DNA from: Diphasiastrum complanatum
Taxonomy: Eukaryota; Streptophyta; Lycopodiopsida; Lycopodiales; Lycopodiaceae
Length of the DNA: 64,000 nt
Reading direction: 5' to 3'
Assembly: GCA_029204225.1 (NCBI GenBank)
Contig: CM055095.1
Span: forward strand, 10,819,506 to 10,883,505
Below the pieces are notes generated by a model. The model did no database searches. It saw only the letters and a list, made by a program, of their open reading frames with translations, and was not told the DNA's origin. This document shows, one piece after another, positions 33,061 through 45,540 of this stretch. Made by a program: the position numbers and the translations under genes. Within the stretch, counting starts at the first letter, position 1; each line of letters begins with the position of its first letter.

Positions 33061-35717
33061 CTGATGCTCCTTGTTAGTCCGGATAGGAACCACATGATCA
33101 TAGCATGATCGGGATTTAGGGCTGCATTGCACTCAGATCGTAGATGTTTGAGTTCAATATAGTCTCAGACAAAATCAATAAAGTATAAAATTTCAAGAAA
33201 TTTGTCAGAGGCCCACATCGCAAATGTTGTCATGTGTTATCGTGGGGCTAACATTACATAATCCAAGTCCATTAATCCATGAACATTTAAAATAGATAAC
33301 ATTGGAAAATAAAATCATAGGTCCTTCTTCGGTACTATTGTCAGGGAAGCATGCCATGAACATGAATGGGAGCCCAATTCAACATTTTAGCAATAACATC
33401 CTCTGCAATTCAATATTGCACCTCCTATGACTCAAACACCTACCCAAGACACATAATCTCTACATTTAGGAGCATAAGCCTCTCAAATGAAGGGCATCCT
33501 CCACAAGAGTATAAAGGTAGAATCTAAATATTGAAAGACAATAATTACCAAGAGTCATGTCCCCATCGGAAAACAACATTTTTGAGAATTGAAGACTACA
33601 CATAACATCCAAAGGCCTACCATGAACATGAAAGGTCTTGCCGTTAAGCACATGAAATGCTTCAACTCAAAATTTTGGATGGAATAATTGTCATTAGTAT
33701 AAATCAAGATTTTAATGACTCAAGAAAATACACTTAGAGCCTAAAGTCAATCCCATCAATATCCCAAAACGATATTTTAACAAACTTAAGCATGATAATT
33801 AAATATCAAAAGGCTCATTCCAAAGAATACAATGTATATTGAAATCTATAAACAATATTATCATGCTCATCCCAACAAGTTGAGCATATATCAAATACTA
33901 AAAGGCTATTGGAAATCATAAATTTGAATCATTACTCTTGGATGATGGGGATTATAAATATATATATTCTAAATTTGACCTTTGAACTGAAATCTTCATG
34001 ACAACTTAGAGCATTCTTCAATGACAAAATGAACATGGCTCATATCATATATCCACAATTTTAAGCTCTAGGAGGTTGCTAGTTTGCTAAGAGTGATTGC
34101 TTTTTATGTGAATGTATGGAGAAAGTCTTTAAGGAAGGTTTCTCGAGTGAATGTCATGAGTAAATTAAGAAAATCATCTTCGTCTCCTTGGAACACAGGG
34201 GCAAGGTTAAGCTCACTGTGGTTGGAACACACAACATGAGCAAAGAACAAACCCATTGTCGTCTTCATCTAGAACCACAATAGTCGAGATAACCCATTGG
34301 AACATACGGTTGTTGACTATTCACCGTTGGCCATCTATAAACCAAGATGGTTGGGAAAATGTATGTTGCACTTGAGTTGCCCCTATGACTATTTAGATGG
34401 ATGCTTTGGGAAAGAATTGTATAATACAACCATCACTGCCCACGTAAAGAAATGAATGTTGAAAATGTTTCGCCCAAGTCTTCCAATATGTCCTAATATT
34501 CCGTACACTGCCACACCTTATTTGTATATCACCGTCCTTACAAGTCTAAAAATAATGTAGCAACAACGGATTGTGTCCATCTTTGGTGCCTCTAGATTAG
34601 CAGAGATATTAGCAAGTCCAAAACCTTGCATATTGCCGCTGCTTGATTATGGCAAGACTAGGGATGTTTGTATTCTGAACCTCTTCTAGAAATTTCAAGA
34701 ACCCGCACGAGCACATAAGTTATGTTGATCGAGGAGTGTTAGTTAAAAGATGAGCTTGATGTGTTATAGAAGCAGTCCACTAGCATATGGCCTACATTTC
34801 AAACCAAAGGAGGTATTGCCCTATAATTAGAATCATTGGATGGGCTTCAGTGGAGTTGATATCATTAGACATCACCATTGGAGTCATAAGGGCTGGGGAT
34901 TTAGCTATTGAAGTTGATAATGAGGGATTTAGGGTCAAAGTAGTCATGTACATCAGAATGAATGATTCATGAATCTTGGTAGCACACGCTCCTTAGAACT
35001 CGAGAGTGCTATTAGGATGAGATCTGGATTATTATGACTGGGCTAGGATTGTGAAAGCTACCTCTACTAGGTGATTTTGTCAGTTGAGTAAAATGGAAGG
35101 GTTTATCATTATTTCTATTCCATGGATTTCCATAGACATCTTCTAGCAAGAGATACATTGTTTAGAGTTAGACACAATGTCGAGATCAGTTCTCTTGAAG
35201 TCTACAAATTGAGTGAAGATTCTACGTGGAAAGAGTTAGAAGGATCCTTTTCTTAATATACAGAATTGTGGTTAGGGCTTTCCGATCCATTGCCAGAGTA
35301 TGTGTTAGAGAACTTAAATGATATCATTAAGGATTTCGGAAGAGATCCTCGAGAAGAATACAAAAGAGAGGTAGTTCAGGAACTTCGCAAGTGATCAAGG
35401 TATCATTAGTGCAAGTTGTGAGCTTCAAGAAGACTGAAGAAGTGAGTATAACCCTTTATAGGCTATGCCTCTAGAGGCCTAGAAAAACTCTACTAGCTAT
35501 AAAGGTACGGCTTGCCCGATAAAACATGTCAGGGATCCCCTAGTTAGCTTTGTGTTTGGGACGTGTACGGCCATTCTCGTAACAGCACGACACTGAATAC
35601 ATAGTGGTGGTGTATCATTTGATGTTGTTTTCCCCTTGGCTTTGGTCCCCTGAGTCGAAAATGTCGTAACATACATTATAAGTGACTCTATGTAGCAAGG
35701 TATTTACGAAGGACTAT
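33061..35717. other. No recognisable feature
   Basis: About 2.6 kb with no domain on either strand. A phrase near 35,460-35,500 (CCTCTAGAGGCCTAGAAAAC) resembles parts of the 40.5-kb and 47.7-kb repeats, so some of it is probably decayed element DNA. Confidence 0.45.
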
Positions 35718-36594
35718 GTTGGAAAGAGGGAATGCAATAACGACAAGTTGAAGACTGTGACGACTGATCGAGCGCAGCATAATGGAGCCTTCTTTCCTAA
35801 TGCATGACTACGCCGATCAATGTTCAACAAAACATTATGACAAAAGTCACGTTCAACCTTATAGTGACCAGCTTTGAAATCGTTGCCACTACAGAATGAT
35901 ATCGATTTGATATCGCAAAAGATAAAAGTATTAGAGCTTCTGGTTATAACAACATACAAACTGATGTTATGAAGGTATGCTCTAATACCATGTATCAGAG
36001 CTCTGATACCATGTTGGAAAGAGGGAATTCAATAACAACAAGACGTCGAAGAGTGTGACGACTTATCGAGTGCAGCAGAATGGAGCCTTCTATCCTAATG
36101 CATGACTACGCCTATCAATATTGAATGAAACATAATGATAGAAGTCACGTTCAACCTTATAGTGACCAACATTGAAATCGTTAGCACTACAATGATTTCA
36201 TAGCCAAACAATGAAGTATTGAATTATCAAACAAAACAATAAGAGATTATCAGTCACAAAACAATCACAGAGATGCATACATTCTGACGTAATCATGAAT
36301 ACAATAAAAAAAGTAGATTAATTCAGCATGTGGCATGTACATAATCATATGATGATGAGCACAAGATAATTGTGGATAGAAATCGCATACTCTAAGCTAT
36401 CTCTGAGTAGCTGAAAAACTCTGTTTGATTGTGCTTTTGCTGATAAGTAGTAAGCATGAGTAACAAAGCTAGAAAAAAAACATAATAGAGAACTTATGAA
36501 AATGTTTGATGATCAGCTATTTATACTAAGTAATTGATGCATATCCAGTAGGACAACTATCAGGTCATAGATCACAATAGCTAGTTGGCCATAA
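35718..36594 (-). mobile_element. Copia LTR, PBS and truncated second LTR
   Basis: On the minus strand, 36,594-36,012 is an LTR (583 bp) with a TATA region (AGTATAAATAGC near 36,520) ending in CCAACA. It is followed at once by a PBS, about 110 bp of internal DNA, and then the 3' 170 bp of a second LTR (35,888-35,718). Nearly all internal sequence has been deleted. At its right edge the purine run GAAGAGGG and gag-like DNA of the same family adjoin, so this LTR may be shared by two tandem copies. Confidence 0.72.
36000..36011 (-). other. Primer-binding site (initiator-Met tRNA)
   Basis: The minus strand reads TGGTATCAGAGC directly after the LTR end CA. It forms a near-perfect palindrome with the following TCTGATACA, and a second PBS-like copy (TGGTATTAGAGC) lies at 35,979-35,990. 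Confidence 0.85.
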
Positions 36595-37130
36595 CCCTCT
36601 TCTAGATTTGAGAGGCGAGTCCCCTTCACTCTGATTGGCTACTGAAGTTCCATCAAGATCACAATCTTGACCGTCAAGATCACTTTGTGTTTTTTGAGGA
36701 GAAGTTGTGTTTTCCAACTTAGTAAATTTACGAAATCTAGGTTTAAAATACTTTATTCAATAATTGTGCTCCATGGCACATATTAGCCTAAGGTTTAATC
36801 TTGGACTCACACACGCAGGATGCCAAGTGGTCGCCTATTTCTAATACCTCCAACTCTCTACTTTAGTTATATTGTGTCGGACTTATTGCAAAACCATGTT
36901 GCCATATTTTAGAATATTCCATGTCATTCCTAGAATCGGATAACAATGGATGTACATCTAATAAGCCTGTGGCCATATAGAATCGCCCTCTGATGAAGAC
37001 TAATTGACATTGCATTCTGGAAAAGAAACCATGATTCAATACTTGGTTTGGAAAGAAAGACGAGGTTCTACTCGGCTACTCAATGTAGAAGTTTGTGGAA
37101 ATCTAGACAACATAGTGAAATACCTGACAA
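36595..37130 (-). pseudogene. Copia-like gag 3' part (inverted copy of 16,860-17,380)
   Basis: Reverse-complement match to 16,860-17,380, ending at a purine run next to the LTR. Frames are broken, and only the order relative to the LTR shows that it is the 3' end of a decayed element. Confidence 0.6.
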
Positions 37131-38086
37131 AAGATCAGTTTTGAAATACTAATGTACAAAGGATACAAAAAACAACCAGTGAATTTGTGGATGCAGTTCA
37201 AAGTGCACGGGGAGCAGATCATCTAAGACTATTATAGACAAATATGTGTAACTAATCTAGATACTTTTGGTACTGATTCATGTATTGTTTATATGACATG
37301 CAGCACATATTATGGCATCATTCGACATTCTTTGCAACAATAGCATATGGTTATTGCAAGGAATGGAAAAATCTCATTGACAAGCAAGAGCGGCATTTCA
37401 TAAAAGTACACAACATGGTGGGACTAGCACAAAGAACAACTATATATTGCAACTTTTCCAATGGTTTTACATAACAGTCCAAATTTGTCATAATACAAAA
37501 TCAAAAGATTATGAAATTTTTTAAAAAGAATGCAAATTTATACAAGCCAATAGGCAATAGACATACAGAAATATTTTGTGTATTAAATGAAAAATATTAC
37601 AAAGTCTGGTTCTACAATGTCTAATCTATTTCCGACACTTTCATTAATGAAAGTTGCAATTTAGAATTATGCAACAGTTTCCTTCATTTGTACGGATCTA
37701 AGAGCTCATAGTTTTGATACTTACTTATATCAACATGTGCAACATACAATGCAAAATGTGATGATCCAATCATGGAATCTGAACAAAAATTATTCTATGC
37801 ACCCTCTTAAAATTATATCCTCCAAGAAAATGAGAAAGTCTATTCATTGCCATAATCATTGTTTCACCATGTTGATGAAACTTTGAATGGGCAACACTTG
37901 TGAAAGATGTCAACTATTTTTTTTATTTTGGTCGTATTTGTATATTTGGCAATTGAGGTCAATTTTCATATTAGACTTAGAGTTTGACTTTTCAAAGTTA
38001 CATTAGTCTAAAAGCATTTGAATAAACACTTTTGGAAAGTGTGGGAAACTATAGAACACAAGTTTTGGAGAGATTCAATTTGAGTA
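37131..38086. other. No recognisable feature
   Basis: AT-rich DNA forming the right edge of the nested block. No protein similarity was seen. Confidence 0.5.
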
Positions 38087-38942
38087 GGTTACTAGAGGTA
38101 GTGATTTTACTTTTATAAGTCAATCTAAGTATGCTACTTCCATTCTTGAAAGATTTGGCATGAAAGATTGTAAGGTGATTGACACCCCTATGGAGCAAGT
38201 TTGTACAGTTACTAATGATTGTGATGAAGCATCCTTTGAGGACATCACACTCTTTAGGAAGCTAATAGGCTCCTTAATCTATTTGACAATCACTAGACCA
38301 GATTTGAGTTATAGTGTAAGCAAGTTAAGTCAATATATGCAAGGTCCCTTGATGCATCATTAGAAAAGTGCCAAGAGAGTGCTTAGATATGTCTCTTCTA
38401 GTAGATTTTTTGGCATTCTCTATCATGGATCTCACTTGTACTTGAGAGCATTTTCGGATTCAGATTTTGCAGGAGAAAAGATGGATAGAAGATCCATAAG
38501 TGCATTTGTCACTTTTCTTTGTGGAGGAGTGATATTTTGGCTTTCCAAAAAGAAAGATACAATTTCTCTTTCCTCTTGTGAAGTCGATTACAAGGCATTG
38601 ACTTCAACAACCAAAGAACTCCTATGACTAAGAAGACTTTTGGTGGAGCTTCAAGTCCTAAATGCCGAGGAGTCCCTTGAATCTATTGTGACAATCAAGC
38701 TTCTCAAGAAATTGCTACCAATCCAATCTTCCTTGCTAGAACAAAGCATATTGAGATAGCTCATCATTTCGTGAGGGAGAAGTTGCAATCCAAGGAGTTT
38801 CAAGTTCATGATGTGCCATCATCCGAGTGCATAGCTGACATCTTAACCAACCCTTTGGCTAAAGATTCATTTTTCAAGTTAAAAGATGCTCTTGGAGTTG
38901 TAGATAGATGTACATTAGACTTCCCAAGTTAGAAGTCAGGAG
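38087..38942 (+). pseudogene. Copia RT end and RNase H, copy B (3' part)
   Basis: Continues the element broken at 26,963: FTFISQSKYATSIL, GMKDCKVIDTPM, LIYLTITRPDLSYSVS, a TAG, then SDSDFAG, LSSCEVDYKALTS, a stop, and in a shifted frame CDNQASQE, ARTKHIEIAHHF and ADILTNPLAKDSFF. It ends close to a weak purine run (AGAAGTCAGGAG) next to the LTR start at 38,943. Only a few stops and frameshifts are present. Confidence 0.88.
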
Positions 38943-39783
38943 TGTTAAAAATATCACTTCCAACTTCATGTACCTTGTAGATCTCAAGTTATTTGATCTT
39001 GATAGGATCTCACAAATGTGGAGTCTGTTCCCACATGTGAAAGAATGTACATATGTCACTTTTATAAAGTTAGATTGATTTTAGCTTGATCTACACTAGT
39101 GTGAAATTGACCTTTGAGTAGAATCTTGAAAATGGTCAAATTGGTCAAACTTTGTGTAGATAGATTGGACTTCCATGTGAATGAGTTATTACTCACACAT
39201 GTCAAGATATCATTCACATGTGTGGATAAGCTTCTAGAAGATAAGACAATAAGATTCCATTAGATCCTATTTTATAAAGATTGTTCCTATAAATGTGGAA
39301 GACTAGCTTTTTGTTTTCTAGCCAAAGAGAATAGTCAACTTTGGGAAATGAGCACATATGGCTCCCATTGGTGGATCTAGAAGACTAGGCACTCTTCACA
39401 CATGTGAACTTGCTGGATGTACACATCTCGTGGATGTACTTGGTCTTAAACCAAATCAATAACAAATTGATGTGACATTGGGAAATTCTAGTGTTGTTGT
39501 GATTTTCACATTTGTCTTGAGTTTTTATGATTGAAATGCATTTGTAAACTAATGTACTTTACTTTCTGTAAACAGGTCATACTGGTACTGTCCTCCACAC
39601 GTGTGAGGCTACCCATCCATGTTTTTGATCATTTGATCCATTGCTCTTGCTTAAATCATAGTGTAAAGCATCTAGATCAAGATCTAATACCTAGAACTTG
39701 ATACATCTTTGGATTAAGCAACCAATAACTCTTAATGATTGATAGTACAATCATATTTGTCTTTTTTCTCTGAAAATTTACAT
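38943..39783 (+). mobile_element. 3' LTR of the split copia element
   Basis: Begins TGTTAAAAATATCAC after a purine run. The proposed end TTTACA at 39,783 gives 841 bp, close to the 820-bp solo LTR at 53,966. It contains paired palindromes at 39,011-39,020 and 39,032-39,039, a TATA-like CTATAAAT near 39,291, and CACACGTGTG at 39,596-39,605. The start is firm; the end is tentative because no partner LTR is present. Confidence 0.62.
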
Positions 39784-41649
39784 TTAGGCCACATCAGACC
39801 AGACACTTAGACGTTGGGGCCACATGGAGAGCTAATTGGATGTGAGTAGACGCATTGGTAAGATTTATCCATCAAAGGAGTGAGTCTGAGTACATGGACT
39901 TAGCTAGCTAGATGATTGTTAATTGAGTACCTCGGAAATCCCTATAGCATTTTTAAGTAACTATATTCGTGTGACCTACAGTCTTAAATCTCGAAGGTTG
40001 TGAAACACCAAAGACACCGATATAACTAATACTACCCGGAGCTGTACTCTAGCATCCCATCTTGATGACAATAGATGCCTCTAGAGACCTAAAATGGGGA
40101 ATGTGTCGAACAACCTCCTTCCTCGTGAGGGAACTGGACCCTTGAGCACAATGGATGAAAATCAGTTCCACCCTACATTATTTCTATGCCCCGGCACTCC
40201 ACCCTCACCTACGGGCAGGAGATACTTTATTTAGAATAGAGCATTGCGTGGGGTACAATTACTTCGATGCCTATGAGTTCATTATCGATGGGTTCTGGCA
40301 CCTAACTTTCGTCGTTTCTACTAACTACACAAGACCCATCCAACCTTTCATACCATTTGGATCGCAAGTGCAGTCACCCGGACTAGTTGGCAGTACCAAT
40401 AGACCACCAGAACTAGATCCACCAGAAGCAGAGAGGGATGAAGATAGTAATGACGATCCCTCTACGGATTTCTACTTAGATGGGTGGACGATCTAGAGGA
40501 CTAAGAGTCTAGACCTCAGGACCGATAGGACTAAGATTGCAGTTACACCTCCTCGTAGTCGTGCCTTTGGGGGCCTAGAAAACCCTCATCGGCTGGGGAG
40601 GACAGGGTGGTTGAGACAACCCTCGGGACTGGAAGCGGTATGCCTCAATCACTCACGTAAGGGCAATGTGGGCCCTTCCTTTGTAGGGCTTCCTAGCGAG
40701 ACCAATCCCATGTCAGAAATTTTCCCTAACAATATTTTAGTGATGATTGAGTCCATCTAAGTGGAGATGAGTTGCAAGATATATTTTCCGATGAGTTTGA
40801 ATCTTATGATGATATGTAATTGGATTAAAAATTAGTTGTTTTGGTGCAACAATGTTTTTTGTAGATTGGTTGATCTTTGGAATGATCGTAACGTTTAGGT
40901 CAAATTTTGTTTTCGAAGGATGTGTTTTTTATTATTTTCATTTTTTCTCTTCATTTGAATCACTATAAATGATATCATATATATATCATATGTTAATTAT
41001 TGCATCTTTTTTCTACATGTGTGAGCACAACACATCTCTACCTACACATTTTGATTGTTATCACCCAACAATTTTCATCTTCTACATCCAATTGTAATAA
41101 ATGATAGAACAATGTCCAAGACTAATGTTTGAATTGATATAAAAAATTTAAACTATGAGAACGTTAATGAATTTTTTGATCTTGGACTTTATCTATGCTA
41201 TTAAGGTTTTTTACATCATCCTTATGACATTGGCACTAACACTTTGTCTTTATTGGCCCTCTATATATTGCAATCAGCACATTGACTGAATGCATAGCCG
41301 ATTCAACCAAAGGCTATAAATATATGATTAGATTGAGATTGCATTGTTAATAGATTGATCAACTTAAAGTAATCTTGTGTTTAGTACATTCAAACAGCTT
41401 CAATTTCATGATCCCTATGGCTGCTCATAATTTAATTAATGCCAAGCTTATGAGCTTTAAAAATAACTCACCAAAATTGACCAATATTGTGTTTAGTACG
41501 TTTGGATTGTTTGAATTCGATCCCCCTATCACACAATAAATCTCAAATTTGATGTCACTTGAAATCACTTAATTTTGGCATTACCATTTTAGATTGTTCA
41601 TTTAATAATTACTTCACGTGAATTTTGAATTTAGCATACCTAGGTACTT
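39784..41649. other. Unclassified repeat-derived DNA
   Basis: 40,155-40,496 holds an open frame of 113 codons (TLHYFYAPALHP, then a Pro/Glu/Asp-rich C-terminus) with no recognised family. 40,500-40,740 is related to 47,740-47,910 (shared AGGGCAATGTGGGCCCTT-type block), so this is a dispersed repeat. The rest is AT-rich and featureless. Confidence 0.45.
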
Positions 41650-44339
41650 CAAATTCATTCACTTTAAAAAAAAAATGAAAATACTTAAAAAATTTGCCAC
41701 GCGTGGCACTACCATGCCTACTTTTTTTCTGCCACGCTCTCATTTCAGGCCGACATTTTTCATTTTTCCCGAAAATGCCGACACTTGTTTGAGCACTTCC
41801 ATGTTTGCTTATTTCGCACATACAAAAAAATGCGACACCTAAAATATCATATTGAATACTGTGAAAAAGTCGACAAATGTGCGAAAATCAACAAGCTCGA
41901 TTGTTTTCACCAGATTGTGTAAATTTTATTTTTTCGCAGTCCAAAACTCAAGTCTCCGAGTTGGACTTTTGCGAAACACCTATTGTATTTTATTTTATTT
42001 GATTTTTTAGTTAAGTTCACTTTATACCTTTAAGGAACGAAGGTCCTTTCCAATTTAATGCACTATCATATCATTTAGAACCTTTGCTAATTCATTCTTT
42101 TTTTGTGTTCATTTTTTTTCTTTTTGTCTTATTTTTACTACTGCATTTGCTACGATCAAACACCTTCGTTACTATCATGCATGCTGAAGCTTTCATTTCT
42201 TAGTTATTACGCATTGATTTGAAGCTCTTCCAATGGCTACAAGCAATACCATTACCTTCACAACCCACCCGAAACCTATACTGCCGATGTTGCATCCTTT
42301 AGCAACCAGAGCCATAATAGAAAGCCTTTTGCAGTTTGATCCATTCGTGACCCTTTCAGAAGTGTGCCATGAGCTAGTTCACAATCTAGATGAGACCGAA
42401 GATGCCCACATATGTAGCATAGTCCAAAACACACCAATAGTTATTACAAAAAATTTCTAGTGCCAAGCCTTAGGCTTATCGATAGATGGTAGAATTCCCA
42501 TCACAAGGCAGACTATATCACGCAAAGTGGAGCAATTCATGGAGGAGCCTATCTTGAGAAGAGGAAATATAAAATATCTTATATTATAGACCCAAATCTC
42601 AAAATCCTCATCCAATTTGCCATCTCTTCCATATTTTTACCAAAGTACGAGTATACAATATCCGCTACCAACAAGGAGCTGGATGAAGCTCACATCGAGA
42701 TGACACAAAAGAACCAAGCCCTAGAAGAAGCAAAGGGCAGATTTGACGCAACTCCTGAAGTATTGGAAGAGACACAGGAGCAGTCTGATTAGTTTAAAAA
42801 ATAGAACTTGCTTCTCAAACAACATATTCAAACCCTTCAAGGGTCGCTGCAACATGAGCGATACACTCAAAGCACACTACAGAAATCAAATAAAGTGTTG
42901 GAAGAACAACTGGGAGCTGTTACTACTGACAAAAAAACAGTTGAAGCCAAGCAGAAGCAGCTGGAGGATTCTATCCAGCAGTTCCTCAAAGATTCTGAAG
43001 CAAGGCAATGTTATTTACAAAGGTAGGCTGAAGAGACAATTTTATGGAAGATCAGTGCCGAGACAACCCTAGCAGCTTGTGTTTCCCATGGGATATATAG
43101 AATTATCCTGCTGCTTTGAAAAATTTCCAGCAGAATATTATCAATTCCTTTCAGCTTCGATATCTCTAGCCTCTCTTGAAGGAGTATGAGAAATTGAAAG
43201 AATAACTGGAAGAGGCCAAGTTCAACTCGAGCTCAAGCCAAATCCATGTTATTGAATAGAAATCAGTACCGAAGAAAGATAAAGCCATCCAGGCTACCTT
43301 TCCTATCATGGAAAAGGAAGACAAATCTATTCAAATGTCAAATTTTTATGTGCCGAAAGAACATAGAGCCAGCTAGACCTAACCCTTGGCAAAGCAAGAT
43401 CAGTCTACCCAGCCTACCCAGCAAGATCAGTTTACCCAGACTGATGCCGAATCTGCAAAAGTATTAACTTGTGCTATTGAAGTTTCTCCACAGCCGTCGA
43501 CAACCCAAGCATTAGTGCCATCTAGAAGAACAAGGTACCATACTTACTATTGAAGACAATATTTTAGCAATTTCACCAAGACCTAACCATCTTCTTTCCC
43601 CCTTTGTATAGTCCAGAACTCGAAGACTAGATTACCTTTTCTTACCTAGGCTTTTTGGATTTACTCAAGAACAATGAGAAAGACCTTTGACTTATTCCAA
43701 TTTGTATCACTTTTGGGCCAAATTAACAATTCGCCAAAAAGACATATTAGCCCTAGCCATTGTACACAACCAATTCAATGCTCAAATTGAGCATTATCAA
43801 TTTGATTATAGGATGCTTATGCTTTTATGTTCTTGAATAACTTAGACAAACTAAAAATAGTATTTTGCCTGCTCTGGATGAGCATGTGAATAACCTAAAT
43901 ACTGTAAATATTTTTGAGGTTTATGGAGTCAAATCTAGCCCTAATGTTGTCCCTATTTCAATCTCCAACTTACCATATTTTCATGATATGTGGTCAATAT
44001 TCAGAGATTGGGAAGCAAATTATTGCCAATACCTAAAAGGATTGAAGGAACAAAATTCACTGAAAAAAGAGCCAGTGCAAAAGCAATCTTCCTCAAAAAA
44101 CCAGCAAGCAGAAAAAGAGCTAGGAGGAATTGAGTCAGTGCTCGCCAGTTGCTTCACAAGTGAGGAGGGGGATATGTGGAGGCCTATAATCCCACATGAT
44201 CCTCGTATTTTTCATATAATGTTAAATTTTTGAATTTTTGCACATGTAAATATGTGATAGAGCCCTTTCAAGTTAGAATTTTATTTAGATGCATTTTAAG
44301 TTGCAATATTTTAGAGCAATATGTAGCTGTTCCCAACAG
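41650..44339 (+). mobile_element. Coiled-coil element E2 (second copy)
   Basis: Co-linear with 26,965-29,987 from CAAATTCATTCAC to CCCAACAG. It carries the same N-terminal ORF (ATG 42,233), a better preserved coiled-coil segment (about 42,640-43,025, e.g. NKVLEEQLGAVTTDKKTVEA), a Gln-rich linker and a last frame from 43,865 that continues through the purine tract into the LTR start. It lacks the 351 bp present in E1; that is a multiple of three, so the last frame stays open. The LTR is cut at 44,339 by other sequence. No pol domain is present in either copy, suggesting a non-autonomous element family. Confidence 0.6.
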
Positions 44340-45540
44340 TAAGAAAATTGACAAGGCAAAATACAAGAAAGGCAGCCGGTCTACACAGTTTAACGAAAAA
44401 ATTATGGCCTTGTAAAAGTGAAGATTAAGGCAATGGGTTAATGTTCGTTTATCAACATCAAGTACTGAGAATCCCGCTAGGTATATGTCAATCCTAGTGC
44501 ACCAGTCAAGAGATTCAACCATTGATGCTCACTCAAAATACTGATATAGTTGAAAGAATTACCCTTTTCCTTTGGTTATAAACCATATGATATGATAGTG
44601 GTTAGCATCACACAGCGATTTATGCTGAGCCCACAAATAGAGTATACATTTTACAACCTTGTCACTGTCAGGAGTACACTGTCCACAACCGCCCCATCCA
44701 ACATTGTGACATACCCGATGCCCAAGTAGTCGAGCCAAATGGGGACCCTTTACTTGCAAACTGTTGGATTTCTCTCTTGTCACGAGAAGCTTTATCGGAA
44801 CCTCCTAGAGATCTTAGTGATGAAGCAAGAGAGCTAGTCAGAGAATTACAAGACCATGTCCTAAGTATGAACAAGAGGGTACCAGCCCTGGCTATAGAAA
44901 TAGGACAATTTAAACGCCAGCTGAACCTAGTCAACCAAAGGTTATCTACACCCACCAAGCTTGTTTGTCAATTCTGCCAGGGGGAGCATCTGAACAAGTA
45001 TTGTCCTACCACTATTTGGTAGGTATTGTAGGAAACATGGCCACCTGGAAGAATGTTGTTGGAAACGTACAGAAGATATAGTCATGCAGGTCCTGATTAG
45101 AAGAGATTTAGTTTAGTAGATGGTAGGATTAGGCCTGTAAAAGTAGTTGAGATGCAATAGAATAGATCGATTGAACAAGACCAATTAGTGTACTTTCTTC
45201 ATAATAAATCCAGTAGGCACCATGGCAACCAAAACACTGAACCAATCGTTGTACAAACAAATGTAGGCCCCTTGCCCAAACTAAGGAGTGGTACACCAGA
45301 ATTCCATGGGGTCTCATATGAAAATGTAGAAGATCATATCAATAATTTCAAGGCTGCTTGTTTAGCTAATGGTCCAATGGCAACACAAGTGCATCTATCT
45401 TCGTTTGTCAACATCAAGTACTGAGAATCCTGCCAGGTAAATGTCAATCCTAATGCATCAGTCAAGAGATTCAAGTATTGACGTTCACTCAAAATACTGA
45501 TATAGTTGAAAAAGAACTGTCCTTTTCCTTTGGTTATAGA
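44340..45540 (+). pseudogene. Gypsy-type gag, copy 1 (truncated)
   Basis: After a leader block (44,445-44,770), a frame from about 44,777 reads PPRDLSDEARELVRELQDHV, a coiled-coil-like stretch, then CQFCQGEHLNKYC (CX2CX3HX4C). A frameshifted second knuckle with Cys and GHLEEC follows. Next comes the start of a capsid-like region (TPEFHGVSYENVEDHINNFK). At about 45,375 it is cut by another copy of the leader block (45,378-45,540). It is repeated, and better preserved, at 48,279-49,871. The zinc knuckle preceding the capsid-like part is unusual. Confidence 0.68.

Larger units (their letters stand above)
26964..38086. mobile_element. 11.1-kb nested insertion splitting a copia pol
   Basis: Copy A (24,700-24,760) gives the uninterrupted sequence for this point. 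In copy B the same sequence stops after CTTCTTAAGTTC at 26,963 and resumes at TACTAGAGGTAGTG by 38,087. The block contains a coiled-coil element, an LTR with a gypsy-type gag, microsatellites, an opposite-strand gag and an LTR-PBS remnant. A TCCAA/TTCAA pair at the two edges could be a decayed 5-bp target-site duplication. The block is probably several successive insertions rather than one element. Confidence 0.75.

Noticed and set aside
44559-44958. Minus-strand ORFs over the gypsy leader/gag
   Set aside because: The plus strand carries the zinc-knuckle gag and the minus frames show no motif.
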